A stretch of DNA of 5,580 nt from contig JAKPRU010000311.1 of NCBI GenBank assembly GCA_029557025.1, positions 1-5,580 of the forward strand, in the 5' to 3' direction. The notes under the pieces are model-generated. The model was not told where the DNA came from, searched no databases, and saw nothing but the letters and a program-made list of their open reading frames with translations. Below, in pieces: positions 1 through 5,514 of the stretch. Origin of the DNA: Candidatus Omnitrophota bacterium (GTDB lineage: Bacteria; Hinthialibacterota; Hinthialibacteria; Hinthialibacterales; JAKPRU01). The number at the start of each line of letters is the position of its first letter. Within the stretch, counting starts at the first letter, position 1. The position numbers were made by a program, and so were the translations under genes.

Positions 1-387
1 CTGGAACGTGTAGAACGAAATCCCCACGGGCAGAAGAACATCCGGTGCAGGCAGGCGGTAACTAAGAGAATAGAATTCAAGAAGCCGGTTCACATTATCC
101 GCGACAAATCCCCCATATTTGAAAAAACCCAACAACAACAGATTATTGCCGACACCAAGAAAGAGCCACATTCTCTTCCGCTCGCTCTTTTCCATGCGTC
201 GCACAACCCAGAAATCGAGAAACGTGGAATACACGATCAGGATCAGGTAAAGCGGGTTCCACCACCCGTAAAACACATAAGAAGCAAGAAGCAACCAGGG
301 AGCTACAAATCGCGTATTCTTGGTCGCGAGATACACGGGATACACAATCAGAAAGAAGAAGAAAAAGACCCAAGTATGAAACAGCAT
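1..387 (-). CDS. MBOAT-family membrane O-acyltransferase, AlgI-like (N-terminal part, runs off window)
   Basis: The minus strand is open from an ATG at 387 to the window edge, giving 129 residues of a protein that is usually about 450-500 long. The start MLFHTWVFFFFFLIVYPVYL, then WLLLASYVFYGWWNP (31-45), NNLLLLGFFKYGGFVADN (81-98) and LLPVGISFYTFQ (118-129), match the typical N-terminus of bacterial MBOAT proteins such as AlgI, DltB and PatA. Hydrophobic stretches at about 5-20, 27-60 and 73-92 are membrane segments. Known family members transfer acyl (often acetyl) groups across the inner membrane to exopolysaccharide, teichoic acid or peptidoglycan. The catalytic histidine region lies beyond the window, so activity cannot be judged. 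The gene starts 6 bases after the stop of the FGE-like gene, with only a weak ribosome binding site, so translational coupling is likely. The acceptor is unknown; an exported polysaccharide is my inference. Confidence 0.9.
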   Translation of the reverse strand, partial: MLFHTWVFFFFFLIVYPVYLATKNTRFVAPWLLLASYVFYGWWNPLYLILIVYSTFLDFWVVRRMEKSERKRMWLFLGVGNNLLLLGFFKYGGFVADNVNRLLEFYSLSYRLPAPDVLLPVGISFYTFQ

Positions 388-393
388 CGGGGA

Positions 394-1296
394 TTATTCT
401 CGATTTACCTGTGAGGCGCATTGGAAACGATTCTGTTCCGCTTCGCTGAGGGAGCGGACACACCGGAATCCATACGTGTCTTTAGCGAAACAGGCATCCG
501 TGATCCCCGGATCGTCATACGACCGGGCGGTTCCCCGGCAACTCTCCCAGGCGGACGACCACGACCCGCCGCGAAGGACACGGGTGTTTTCCTCTTCCGG
601 ACCGCGCGGATTCTCTTTCGGGCTGCAGGAATAATAGTCCTTCCCGTAGCGGTCATTGCACCATTCGGCAACGTTTCCAAATAGATCATAGAACCCCCAG
701 CGATTGACCCTCAGAGAACCGACCGGATGAGTTCGATTATTGGAATTCTCCGAGAAATAGCCGAATCGAGCAAGCGGGCGCGGATCCTCTCCGAAATCGA
801 AATAGGACCATCCTCCGGCACGGGCCGCAAATTCCCATTCGGCTTCTGTCGGCAGACGATAGCCGCCCGCATCAAAATTACACTCGAAGGTCGCCTCATC
901 GTAGCAGGGTCGAAGTCCTTCCTGGACCGATCGCGCATTGCAGTAATCTGCTGCCTCCGACCATCGGACTTGCTCAACCGGATTTTGCAAACCTTTAAAA
1001 TGCGAGGGATTGGACATCATGAGAGACTCATAACGTTCCTGAGTCACCTCATACTTGTCCATCAAAAAAGGGCCGACCGTGACTTCATGGACAGGCACTT
1101 CATCAGGGACACCGGCTTCGATACCCATCTGAAACGTTCCACCGGCGAGGGCGATCATCGGGATACCGGTCTGCGTTGTTACCTCCCCAAGAACCGGGTT
1201 CGAATCCGATGTTCGTTCGCTCTGCCCGCAGGAAAAACAAAAACACAGTATAAGAATGATCTGAATGGAATCGCGGAGTGATATCTTATTAGTCAA
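394..1296 (-). CDS. FGE/SUMF1-like (formylglycine-generating enzyme family) lipoprotein, probably not a true FGE
   Basis: This protein of about 300 residues has a short basic N-terminus, a hydrophobic stretch (IQIILILCFCFSC) and a candidate lipobox cysteine at residue 23, so it is probably a lipoprotein. The lipobox (CFSC) is not ideal. The FGE-sulfatase (SUMF1) fold follows from about 47 to 281: LAGGTFQMG, DKYEVTQERYE, the Cys pair around 131-139, GYRLPTEAEWEFAARAGG (145-162), GNVAEWC (207-213), RVLRGGSW (239-246) and YGFRCV (275-280). Genuine FGEs oxidise a sulfatase cysteine using two cysteines just after the RGGS motif. Here that segment reads SCRGTARS, with Gly (about 255) where the second catalytic Cys should be. 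A binding, structural or different catalytic role is therefore more likely. A TTG at 1296 overlaps the upstream stop as TTGA and has an AAAGGCGG site 9 bases before it. A TTG at 1332 would add 12 residues but lacks such support. The stop TAA lies 6 bases from the MBOAT gene. Confidence 0.9.
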   Translation of the reverse strand: MTNKISLRDSIQIILILCFCFSCGQSERTSDSNPVLGEVTTQTGIPMIALAGGTFQMGIEAGVPDEVPVHEVTVGPFLMDKYEVTQERYESLMMSNPSHFKGLQNPVEQVRWSEAADYCNARSVQEGLRPCYDEATFECNFDAGGYRLPTEAEWEFAARAGGWSYFDFGEDPRPLARFGYFSENSNNRTHPVGSLRVNRWGFYDLFGNVAEWCNDRYGKDYYSCSPKENPRGPEEENTRVLRGGSWSSAWESCRGTARSYDDPGITDACFAKDTYGFRCVRSLSEAEQNRFQCASQVNRE

Positions 1297-2348
1297 TTTC
1301 CGGGACCGCCTTTCGGTTGAGGGATGATCCAATCGGATTCTTTATTGCTGCGACCGTCCGTCGTGAGTGGGATGGGGGGAAATTCGCCGGTAGCCGAGGC
1401 GATCCAGATATCCCATTGCGCGCGGACACCGACCAATTCCGCGATCCCACGGTTGGTCCCGGGACCGTTTGCCTGCACTGTTCCACCCGGACCCAGGCTG
1501 TATGTAATGTATTTCCCGTCGGGGGACCAGTCGGCATGGTACGTGTGCAGGTCGGGACTGGTAATGGGGGTTGCGATGTTGGTAATTGCGGGTGCAGCGG
1601 AATTCACGTCGATATCGCCGGTACAGATTTCGGTATCGCTTTTGCCCCAGGTAATTTTCCGACCGTCGGACGTCAGGTCAGGACGACAGCCGTCGATCTG
1701 CAAATCGATTACCGTGTCGTTATCGACCCCCAGCGCAAGAATGGCGTGGCTGAAACCCATCCCGCCATGGACCGTTGCAATCACCCAGCGTCCGCTGGGA
1801 GACAGACAGGGACAGTACAGGTGTTCGATGGCCGGATTGGGATGCCGCCGATGTTCCTTTGTGCGAAGATCATAAAAGTAGATTCCTGTTGTCACATAAT
1901 CGAGGACATTAAACTTCTTATACTTGCTTCCAAGATAGACGATGGTTTGGCTATCTGCGCTCCAACATGGTTGACGCCCGTTTTCCGCAACTTTGATTCT
2001 GCCGGTTCCATCGGCATTCATGTAATACACGGAATGGATCTTTTTGCCCCCGACCATCTCATCACTGACAAAGCAGATTTTCGTTCCGTCGGGAGAAGCC
2101 TTGGGATACATCTCATGGGCGTCTGCGGTATTGGTCAGGTTCACCACACCGCTCCCATCGGCATTCATTCGGAAGATCTCCCAATTGTTATCGCGGTAGG
2201 TCTCGAACAGGATCCCGTTTGGGTATTCCCGAAGCTGTGCCTTGAAATCGTCGGCTTTATCGGCAAAAGCAGGGAAGCACGGAATGAAAAGGAGAAACAG
2301 CGGGAAGAGGATGAGCGAAAAGGAAGATCGCATTCGGATCAACTGCAT
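1293..2348 (-). CDS. Secreted TolB-like beta-propeller protein with PD40 repeats
   Basis: This 351-residue protein starts with a classic signal peptide (MQLIRMRSSF, then a Leu/Phe/Ile-rich core) with a probable cleavage after PAFA, near residue 29, so it should be exported. The mature part is a series of WD40-like PD40/TolB repeats. Visible units include IFRMNADGSG (near 58-67), YPKASPDGTKICFVSD (81-96), YYMNADGTG (108-116) with CWSADSQTIVYLGS (128-141), CLSPSGRWVIAT (181-192), TSDGRKITWG (226-235), HADWSPDGKYITYS (271-284) and LTTDGRSNKESDW (328-340). Six or more repeats imply a propeller of six or seven blades. Such domains bind proteins or glycans; no catalytic residues are visible. It lacks the N-terminal domain of true TolB, and no tol-pal genes are adjacent. 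The ATG at 2348 is chosen because AGAGG lies 8 bases upstream. A TTG at 2408 would bury the signal peptide behind 20 extra residues, and the ATG at 2333 has no ribosome binding site. It is the first gene of the minus-strand unit. Confidence 0.87.
   Translation of the reverse strand: MQLIRMRSSFSLILFPLFLLFIPCFPAFADKADDFKAQLREYPNGILFETYRDNNWEIFRMNADGSGVVNLTNTADAHEMYPKASPDGTKICFVSDEMVGGKKIHSVYYMNADGTGRIKVAENGRQPCWSADSQTIVYLGSKYKKFNVLDYVTTGIYFYDLRTKEHRRHPNPAIEHLYCPCLSPSGRWVIATVHGGMGFSHAILALGVDNDTVIDLQIDGCRPDLTSDGRKITWGKSDTEICTGDIDVNSAAPAITNIATPITSPDLHTYHADWSPDGKYITYSLGPGGTVQANGPGTNRGIAELVGVRAQWDIWIASATGEFPPIPLTTDGRSNKESDWIIPQPKGGPGN
1306..1313 (-). promoter_or_regulatory. Ribosome binding site that decides the start of the FGE-like gene
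   Basis: On the minus strand AAAGGCGG ends 9 bases before the TTG at 1296. It lies inside the last codons of the propeller gene. It favours the TTG at 1296, which overlaps the upstream TGA stop in the sequence TTGA, over the TTG at 1332. The arrangement is typical of termination-reinitiation coupling. Confidence 0.6.
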
Positions 2349-2356
2349 CTTGGGAG

Positions 2357-2361
2357 CCTCT
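2357..2361 (-). promoter_or_regulatory. Ribosome binding site of the propeller gene
   Basis: AGAGG on the minus strand sits 8 bases before the ATG at 2348. This supports that start over the longer TTG (2408) and shorter ATG (2333) alternatives. Confidence 0.5.
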
Positions 2362-2370
2362 GGAGTCTGG

Positions 2371-2386
2371 TCCTTGCAAACAAGGA
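2371..2386 (-). other. Small stem-loop in the leader of the propeller gene
   Basis: TCCTTG and CAAGGA form a perfect 6-base stem around a 4-base loop, 22 bases upstream of the ATG at 2348 and just upstream of its ribosome binding site. It could be a leader hairpin affecting translation, or chance. The 118-base leader (2349-2466) contains no -10/-35 pair I would defend. Confidence 0.25.
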
Positions 2387-2466
2387 GGATGGCGGATCGC
2401 CACCACAATGCGAAATGATCCCATGCGGTAAAAGGTTCTTCAAGTTCAGCTTAGGAACGAACGGGA

Positions 2467-2760
2467 TCAACCCCCTGTTTTCCGCCGCAACACCGTCCTT
2501 TCCGGGTACCCGGGTCCATCCGTAATGCCTGCGGATTTGGCATGGGATGAGCGGACCGCCACCCGGCCGAAGTCGGACAGATTCTTGGAAAAATGCGGAT
2601 TTTGGACGTACAGCGCCTCCAGGTTCCGTTCAAAGAATCGGCTCGGATATTTGTGAATAAAGATCCTGTCCAGCTTAGCTTCTGAATCCAACAGGGCGCT
2701 CCTGACCGACTCTTTCAGGCTTATCGCTTGACTTTTCAACAGGATCCGGATACGTTCCAT
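2467..2760 (-). CDS. Hypothetical small protein, 97 residues
   Basis: I do not recognise this protein. It starts at an ATG (2760) with GAGG 5 bases upstream, a usable ribosome binding site. It has a plausible soluble first two thirds: an alternating charged/hydrophobic helix-like start (MERIRILLKSQAISLKESV), then LDSEAKLDRIFIHKYPSRFF and LEALYVQNPHF. The last 30 residues (from about GRVAVRSS onward) are rich in Gly, Arg and Lys and look less protein-like, so the gene could be decayed or frameshifted near its end. There is no signal peptide and no membrane segment. It is divergent from the parvulin gene (109 bases between starts) and lies 118 bases upstream of the propeller gene on the same strand, so it could be the first gene of that transcript. 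It could equally be a spurious frame. Confidence 0.35.
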   Translation of the reverse strand: MERIRILLKSQAISLKESVRSALLDSEAKLDRIFIHKYPSRFFERNLEALYVQNPHFSKNLSDFGRVAVRSSHAKSAGITDGPGYPERTVLRRKTGG

Positions 2761-2806
2761 GATAACCTCACAACACGTCCACTTCTTCTATCTCTCAATC
2801 GGGCCT

Positions 2807-2848
2807 GATAAATGAAGCGGTGCGGTTCTGGGGGCAAACTCATTTATC
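2807..2848. repeat. Perfect 9-base inverted repeat upstream of the parvulin gene
   Basis: GATAAATGA (2807-2815) and TCATTTATC (2840-2848) are exact reverse complements separated by 24 bases. GGG (2801-2803) and CCC (2849-2851) could extend the stem past a 3-base bulge. The structure ends six bases before the AAGGAG ribosome binding site (2855-2860). It could be an operator dyad for a repressor or a leader hairpin modulating translation. The arms are AT-rich in a more GC-rich background, which makes chance less likely but does not exclude it. Confidence 0.45.
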
Positions 2849-2869
2849 CCCCACAAGGAGAATCCGTCC

Positions 2870-3955
2870 ATGCAATACTCTGCACCGATATTCTTGCTGT
2901 TTACAATATTCCTGACGTCCATAACATGCCCATTCGGGCTGCTTGCCGCAGAGGAGTCTGCGGCTTCCTCGGACCCGGCGAAAAAGGTCATTGCCAAGGT
3001 GGATGGGACCGAGATTACCGAGGCGATGCTGTTGCACGAGATCGACCAGATGGCTGCTTACATGGCTCGCCGGATTCCTCCCGCCCAGCTGGCCCAGAAA
3101 GAGCGTTATTTTTTTGACAATGCCCTGGAACGATGCATTGTCCTGAGCCTGCTGACGAATACCGCTGCCAAAGAGGGCATCCGGATATCGGATGCAGAGC
3201 TGGAAGAGAAAATTCAAGAGATCAAAAAACAATTCCCCGACGAGGAGCAGTTCCAGGCAGCTCTCCAATCGCAGAAAATAGATGAGAAAACTTTCCGGGA
3301 CCGGATCCGAACCAGCATGATTCACGAGAAACTCCTTGATGCGAATGTAAAGGAAGCCGAATTGCCTTCGGATGCATCTGCCGAGGAGTTCTACGAAAAG
3401 AATCCACAGTTCTTCAACGTGCCGGAGAAATGCAGAGCCAGTCACATTCTGCTGACGATTCCTGAAGGCGTCACGGATGAACAGAAACAGGCCATTAAGG
3501 ATAAGTTGATTGCCACCAAGAAGGATATTGAGGACAAGAAGATTACGTTCGAAGATGCGGCCAGGCAAATGTCCGACGACAAAGGCAGCGCAGTCCAGGG
3601 TGGTGATCTGGGGTATTTCCAGCGGGAGCAGATGGTCAAACCGTTTGCCGATGCCGCCTTTTCGACACCCGCCGGCCAGATGAGCGATATCGTCGAGAGC
3701 CAATTTGGATACCACCTGATTCTCGTGGCGGATCACAAGGAGACATCGAAGATTTCCTACGATGAAGTGAAAGACAAGATTAAAGGCCTTCTAAAAGAGC
3801 GGAATCAAGTGGATGCGGTGAACGCCTACTTTGAGTCTCTCAAGAAAAAGGCCAAGATCGAACAACTGGTTTCCAAAGAGGAATGGGATGCGGCGCATCC
3901 GCCTCTGTCCCGGGAACAAGTTGTGCCGGAGCTGCTGGAGCCGAACCAGAAATAG
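2870..3955 (+). CDS. Secreted SurA/PrsA-like parvulin peptidyl-prolyl cis-trans isomerase
   Basis: This 361-residue protein has a signal peptide (hydrophobic 6-26, cleavage likely near LLAA, residues 24-27), so it acts in the periplasm or outside the inner membrane. A SurA N-terminal-like helical chaperone region spans about 38-165: AKVDGTEITEAML, then a long charged helix with LEEKIQEIKKQFP and FRDRIRTSMIHEKLL. One parvulin rotamase domain covers about 187-290, with CRASHILL (His192), GGDLGYFQREQMVKPFADAAF (244-264) and SQFGYHLILV (His282). The two parvulin histidines are present. The position of the Pin1-type Cys appears to be Asp237, as in many SurA-like enzymes. A charged tail (293-361) follows. 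SurA has two parvulin domains; this has one, as in PrsA and many environmental homologues. The family helps exported or outer-membrane proteins fold. The ATG at 2870 has AAGGAG 9 bases upstream. No lipobox is seen, so it is probably soluble. Confidence 0.94.
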   Translation: MQYSAPIFLLFTIFLTSITCPFGLLAAEESAASSDPAKKVIAKVDGTEITEAMLLHEIDQMAAYMARRIPPAQLAQKERYFFDNALERCIVLSLLTNTAAKEGIRISDAELEEKIQEIKKQFPDEEQFQAALQSQKIDEKTFRDRIRTSMIHEKLLDANVKEAELPSDASAEEFYEKNPQFFNVPEKCRASHILLTIPEGVTDEQKQAIKDKLIATKKDIEDKKITFEDAARQMSDDKGSAVQGGDLGYFQREQMVKPFADAAFSTPAGQMSDIVESQFGYHLILVADHKETSKISYDEVKDKIKGLLKERNQVDAVNAYFESLKKKAKIEQLVSKEEWDAAHPPLSREQVVPELLEPNQK

Positions 3956-3994
3956 TCTCGGTTTCGATTCCGGGTCGGAGAAAAGCCGAATGTT

Positions 3995-4029
3995 GCTTCC
4001 CTCATGGAAGCGCTGTATTCTTTCTTTTT
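3995..4029 (+). terminator. Possible weak intrinsic terminator after the parvulin gene
   Basis: GCTTCC (3995-4000) and GGAAGC (4006-4011) form a 6-base stem with a CTCAT loop. After a few bases comes the T-rich run TATTCTTTCTTTTT (4016-4029). The stem is short and the T-run starts about 5 bases late, so termination may be partial. It would separate the parvulin and aminotransferase transcripts in this 124-base gap. Confidence 0.4.
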
Positions 4030-4079
4030 GTTGAGCGCGATTCCGTCGCTCGTGATCTCGGAACACAAAGGAGGCCCAC

Positions 4080-5285
4080 ATGATTGACGCAACACGAAGG
4101 AAAGAGATACTGAAGCGGGGGAAACCCAATCCTCCGTGGAGAGGGGAACCGCTTCTGGGCAGCATATACGGCGAAGAGGAAGTGGAGGCGGCCGTCAGTG
4201 CCATCCGCATCGCGATGGATGTCAGTGTCGGATTCGGATTCTCGGCGCAGCATATCGTCGACTTCGAGAAAGCCTTCGCTCAATATGTCGGGACAAAACA
4301 CGCGGTCGCGATTAACAGCGCCGGTCCCGGTCTCGACATGGTCATGCGGTACTTGAAACTTCAGCCGGTTGAGGAAGTGATTGTCCCAGCGATCAATTTT
4401 ATGGCCGCGCCACTGGCGGTAATGGGGGTCGGCGCGAAAATTGTCTGGGGAGAAATCAACCCGCGTACTTTCCAACTGGACCCGAACGATGTGGAAAAGA
4501 AAATCACGCCCAAGACGCGGGCGATCTTTCCGGTCCACATGAACGGCTTGTCCGCTCCCATGGATGATCTTCTGGAGCTCGCAAGGAGATATCCACATGA
4601 GAAGCACGGTCCTCTGATGGTTGTGGGCGACTGCGCCCGCGCGTGCGGCGGCGGATACCGGGGCACCAAGATCGGCAAGAGGGGAGATGTAAATATCTTT
4701 TCTCTCCACACGATGAAGAACATCACCACCCTCGGCGAGGGCGGCATGATTACCACCGATGACGACAATATCGAGCGGTACTGCCGCTCCGTGCGGTTTT
4801 ACGGTACGGAAACGGAGGACTGGGGAACCTCCAATGTGATAACCAGTGTTCAGGCGGCGGTCGGCTTGGTTCAACTGAACAAACTGGACGGGTTTATCGC
4901 GGCGCGGCGCAGGGTGGCGCATCGGCGTCATGAACTGCTCGAAGGAGTTCCGGAGATCACACTGCCGTTTGAGCCGGATGACTGTGAGCATAGTTTTTAT
5001 CTCTATACCTGCCTGGTATGCAAAGAATGGGCGGGAGAGAAACGGGACACGCTCATCAAAATGATGAACGAGGAATTCGGGGCCGGATGTGTGGTCGCCA
5101 ATCCGCCGGTGTACGAATTGCGGAAACTCGTTCGTGAATACACCGCCGGGCAGTCGTTGCCATTGTCGGAATCCATCGGCAAGCGCTTGTTCTGTGTTTC
5201 GCTTCATCCGATCATGACGGAAGAAGACAACGAGTACATCGCCGCGAGTCTGATTGAGTGTGTGGAGCGGTTAAGGAAGATGTAG
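4080..5285 (+). CDS. DegT/DnrJ/EryC1/StrS-family PLP-dependent aminotransferase (probable nucleotide-sugar aminotransferase)
   Basis: This 401-residue protein has full family length, and its ATG has AAAGGAGG 5 bases upstream. Fold-type I landmarks are in order: LLGSIYGEEEVEAAV (25-39), FEKAFAQYVGTKHAVAINSA (62-81, cofactor-phosphate region continuing into GPGLD), EVIVPAINFMA (99-109), VVGDCARACGG (181-191, Asp184 contacting the PLP ring nitrogen), IFSLHTMKNITTLGEGGMITT (206-226) with the Schiff-base Lys213, and the C-terminal part with NPPVYELRKLV and VSLHPIMTEEDNEYI (373-387). Family enzymes transfer an amino group from glutamate to a keto-sugar nucleotide for surface polysaccharides, glycoproteins or antibiotics. 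The substrate cannot be assigned. The residue three after Asp184 is Arg, where Gln, His or Glu is common, which may mark a subfamily. No sugar dehydratase or glycosyltransferase gene is visible nearby. A terminator follows closely, so it is probably the last gene of its transcript. Confidence 0.95.
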   Translation: MIDATRRKEILKRGKPNPPWRGEPLLGSIYGEEEVEAAVSAIRIAMDVSVGFGFSAQHIVDFEKAFAQYVGTKHAVAINSAGPGLDMVMRYLKLQPVEEVIVPAINFMAAPLAVMGVGAKIVWGEINPRTFQLDPNDVEKKITPKTRAIFPVHMNGLSAPMDDLLELARRYPHEKHGPLMVVGDCARACGGGYRGTKIGKRGDVNIFSLHTMKNITTLGEGGMITTDDDNIERYCRSVRFYGTETEDWGTSNVITSVQAAVGLVQLNKLDGFIAARRRVAHRRHELLEGVPEITLPFEPDDCEHSFYLYTCLVCKEWAGEKRDTLIKMMNEEFGAGCVVANPPVYELRKLVREYTAGQSLPLSESIGKRLFCVSLHPIMTEEDNEYIAASLIECVERLRKM

Positions 5286-5308
5286 TTGAATTGTGGAATA
5301 GACCTGAA

Positions 5309-5350
5309 AGGCCGGTTCCTGAGCTTGTCGAAGGGCCGGCCTGTTTTATT
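5309..5350 (+). terminator. Intrinsic terminator of the aminotransferase gene
   Basis: AGGCCGG (5309-5315) and CCGGCCT (5336-5342) form a perfect 7-base GC-rich stem around a 20-base loop, followed by GTTTTATT (5343-5350). It begins 23 bases after the TAG stop. The loop is itself a recurrent intergenic motif, listed separately. Confidence 0.7.
5318..5334. repeat. Dispersed intergenic motif CCTGAGCTTGTCGAAGG
   Basis: This 17-base string (reverse complement contains TTCGACAAGCTCAGG) is, from general knowledge, found in many copies in intergenic DNA of diverse bacteria. It usually sits near gene ends as part of a hairpin. Here it forms the loop of the aminotransferase terminator. Only one copy is present in the window, so its repeat status rests on recognition rather than on this sequence. 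Confidence 0.55.
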
Positions 5351-5428
5351 CGTTCCACCTGTAAATGAACCGAGATATTCTGCCGGAGATCTGTGGAAGA
5401 GAGAAAACCGCGTTCATGGAGCTATTTT

Positions 5429-5473
5429 CCCTCACCCCACCCCTCTCCCGACGGGAGAGAGAGAAGAGGGGGG
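5429..5473. repeat. C-rich/G-rich palindromic intergenic repeat (CCCTCACCCC...CTCTCCC GAC GGGAGAG)
   Basis: CTCTCCC (5443-5449) and GGGAGAG (5453-5459) pair perfectly around GAC. The outer arms CCCTCACCCCACCC (5429-5442) and the G-rich run ending in GAGGGGGG (5466-5473) can extend the hairpin imperfectly. The form CCCTCACCC...CCCTCTCCC...GGGAGAGGG is, from general knowledge, a widespread dispersed intergenic palindrome. Read on the minus strand it is followed by AAAATAG, not a T-run, so it is not a standard terminator in that direction. Confidence 0.55.
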
Positions 5474-5514
5474 CCTGTCCACCGGATGGGCGGTCCTTTG
5501 ATGTTGCGCCCAAT

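Larger units (their letters stand above)
5286..5514. other. Intergenic region without a convincing gene
   Basis: Several short frames cross this region on both strands, but they run through the two palindromic elements and have no ribosome binding site or recognisable protein features. I see the terminator, the two dispersed repeat motifs and otherwise unremarkable sequence. Confidence 0.6.

Noticed and set aside
394..1296. Calling the SUMF1-fold protein a sulfatase-maturing enzyme
   Set aside because: The expected second catalytic Cys is Gly and no sulfatase gene is visible in the window.
1317..2525. 402-codon open frame on the plus strand
   Set aside because: It is fully antisense to the propeller gene, which has a signal peptide and clear PD40 repeats. 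The antisense translation shows no family features, so it is a codon-bias shadow.
2761..2805. TTGAGA-like -35 box on the minus strand in the divergent spacer
   Set aside because: The matching -10 is only 3 of 6 and would lie so close to the ATG at 2760 that the ribosome binding site would not be transcribed.
2840..3736. 298-codon open frame on the minus strand
   Set aside because: It is antisense to the parvulin gene; its leucine-rich look comes from complementing Glu/Lys-rich codons.
4010..4038. GCGCT...AGCGC inverted repeat flanking a T-rich stretch
   Set aside because: It has only a 5-base stem with a 19-base loop and overlaps the better GCTTCC/GGAAGC hairpin.
4002..5207. 401-codon open frame on the minus strand
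   Set aside because: It is antisense to the aminotransferase, which has all its catalytic motifs. The translation is rich in His, Arg and Asp with no recognisable domain.
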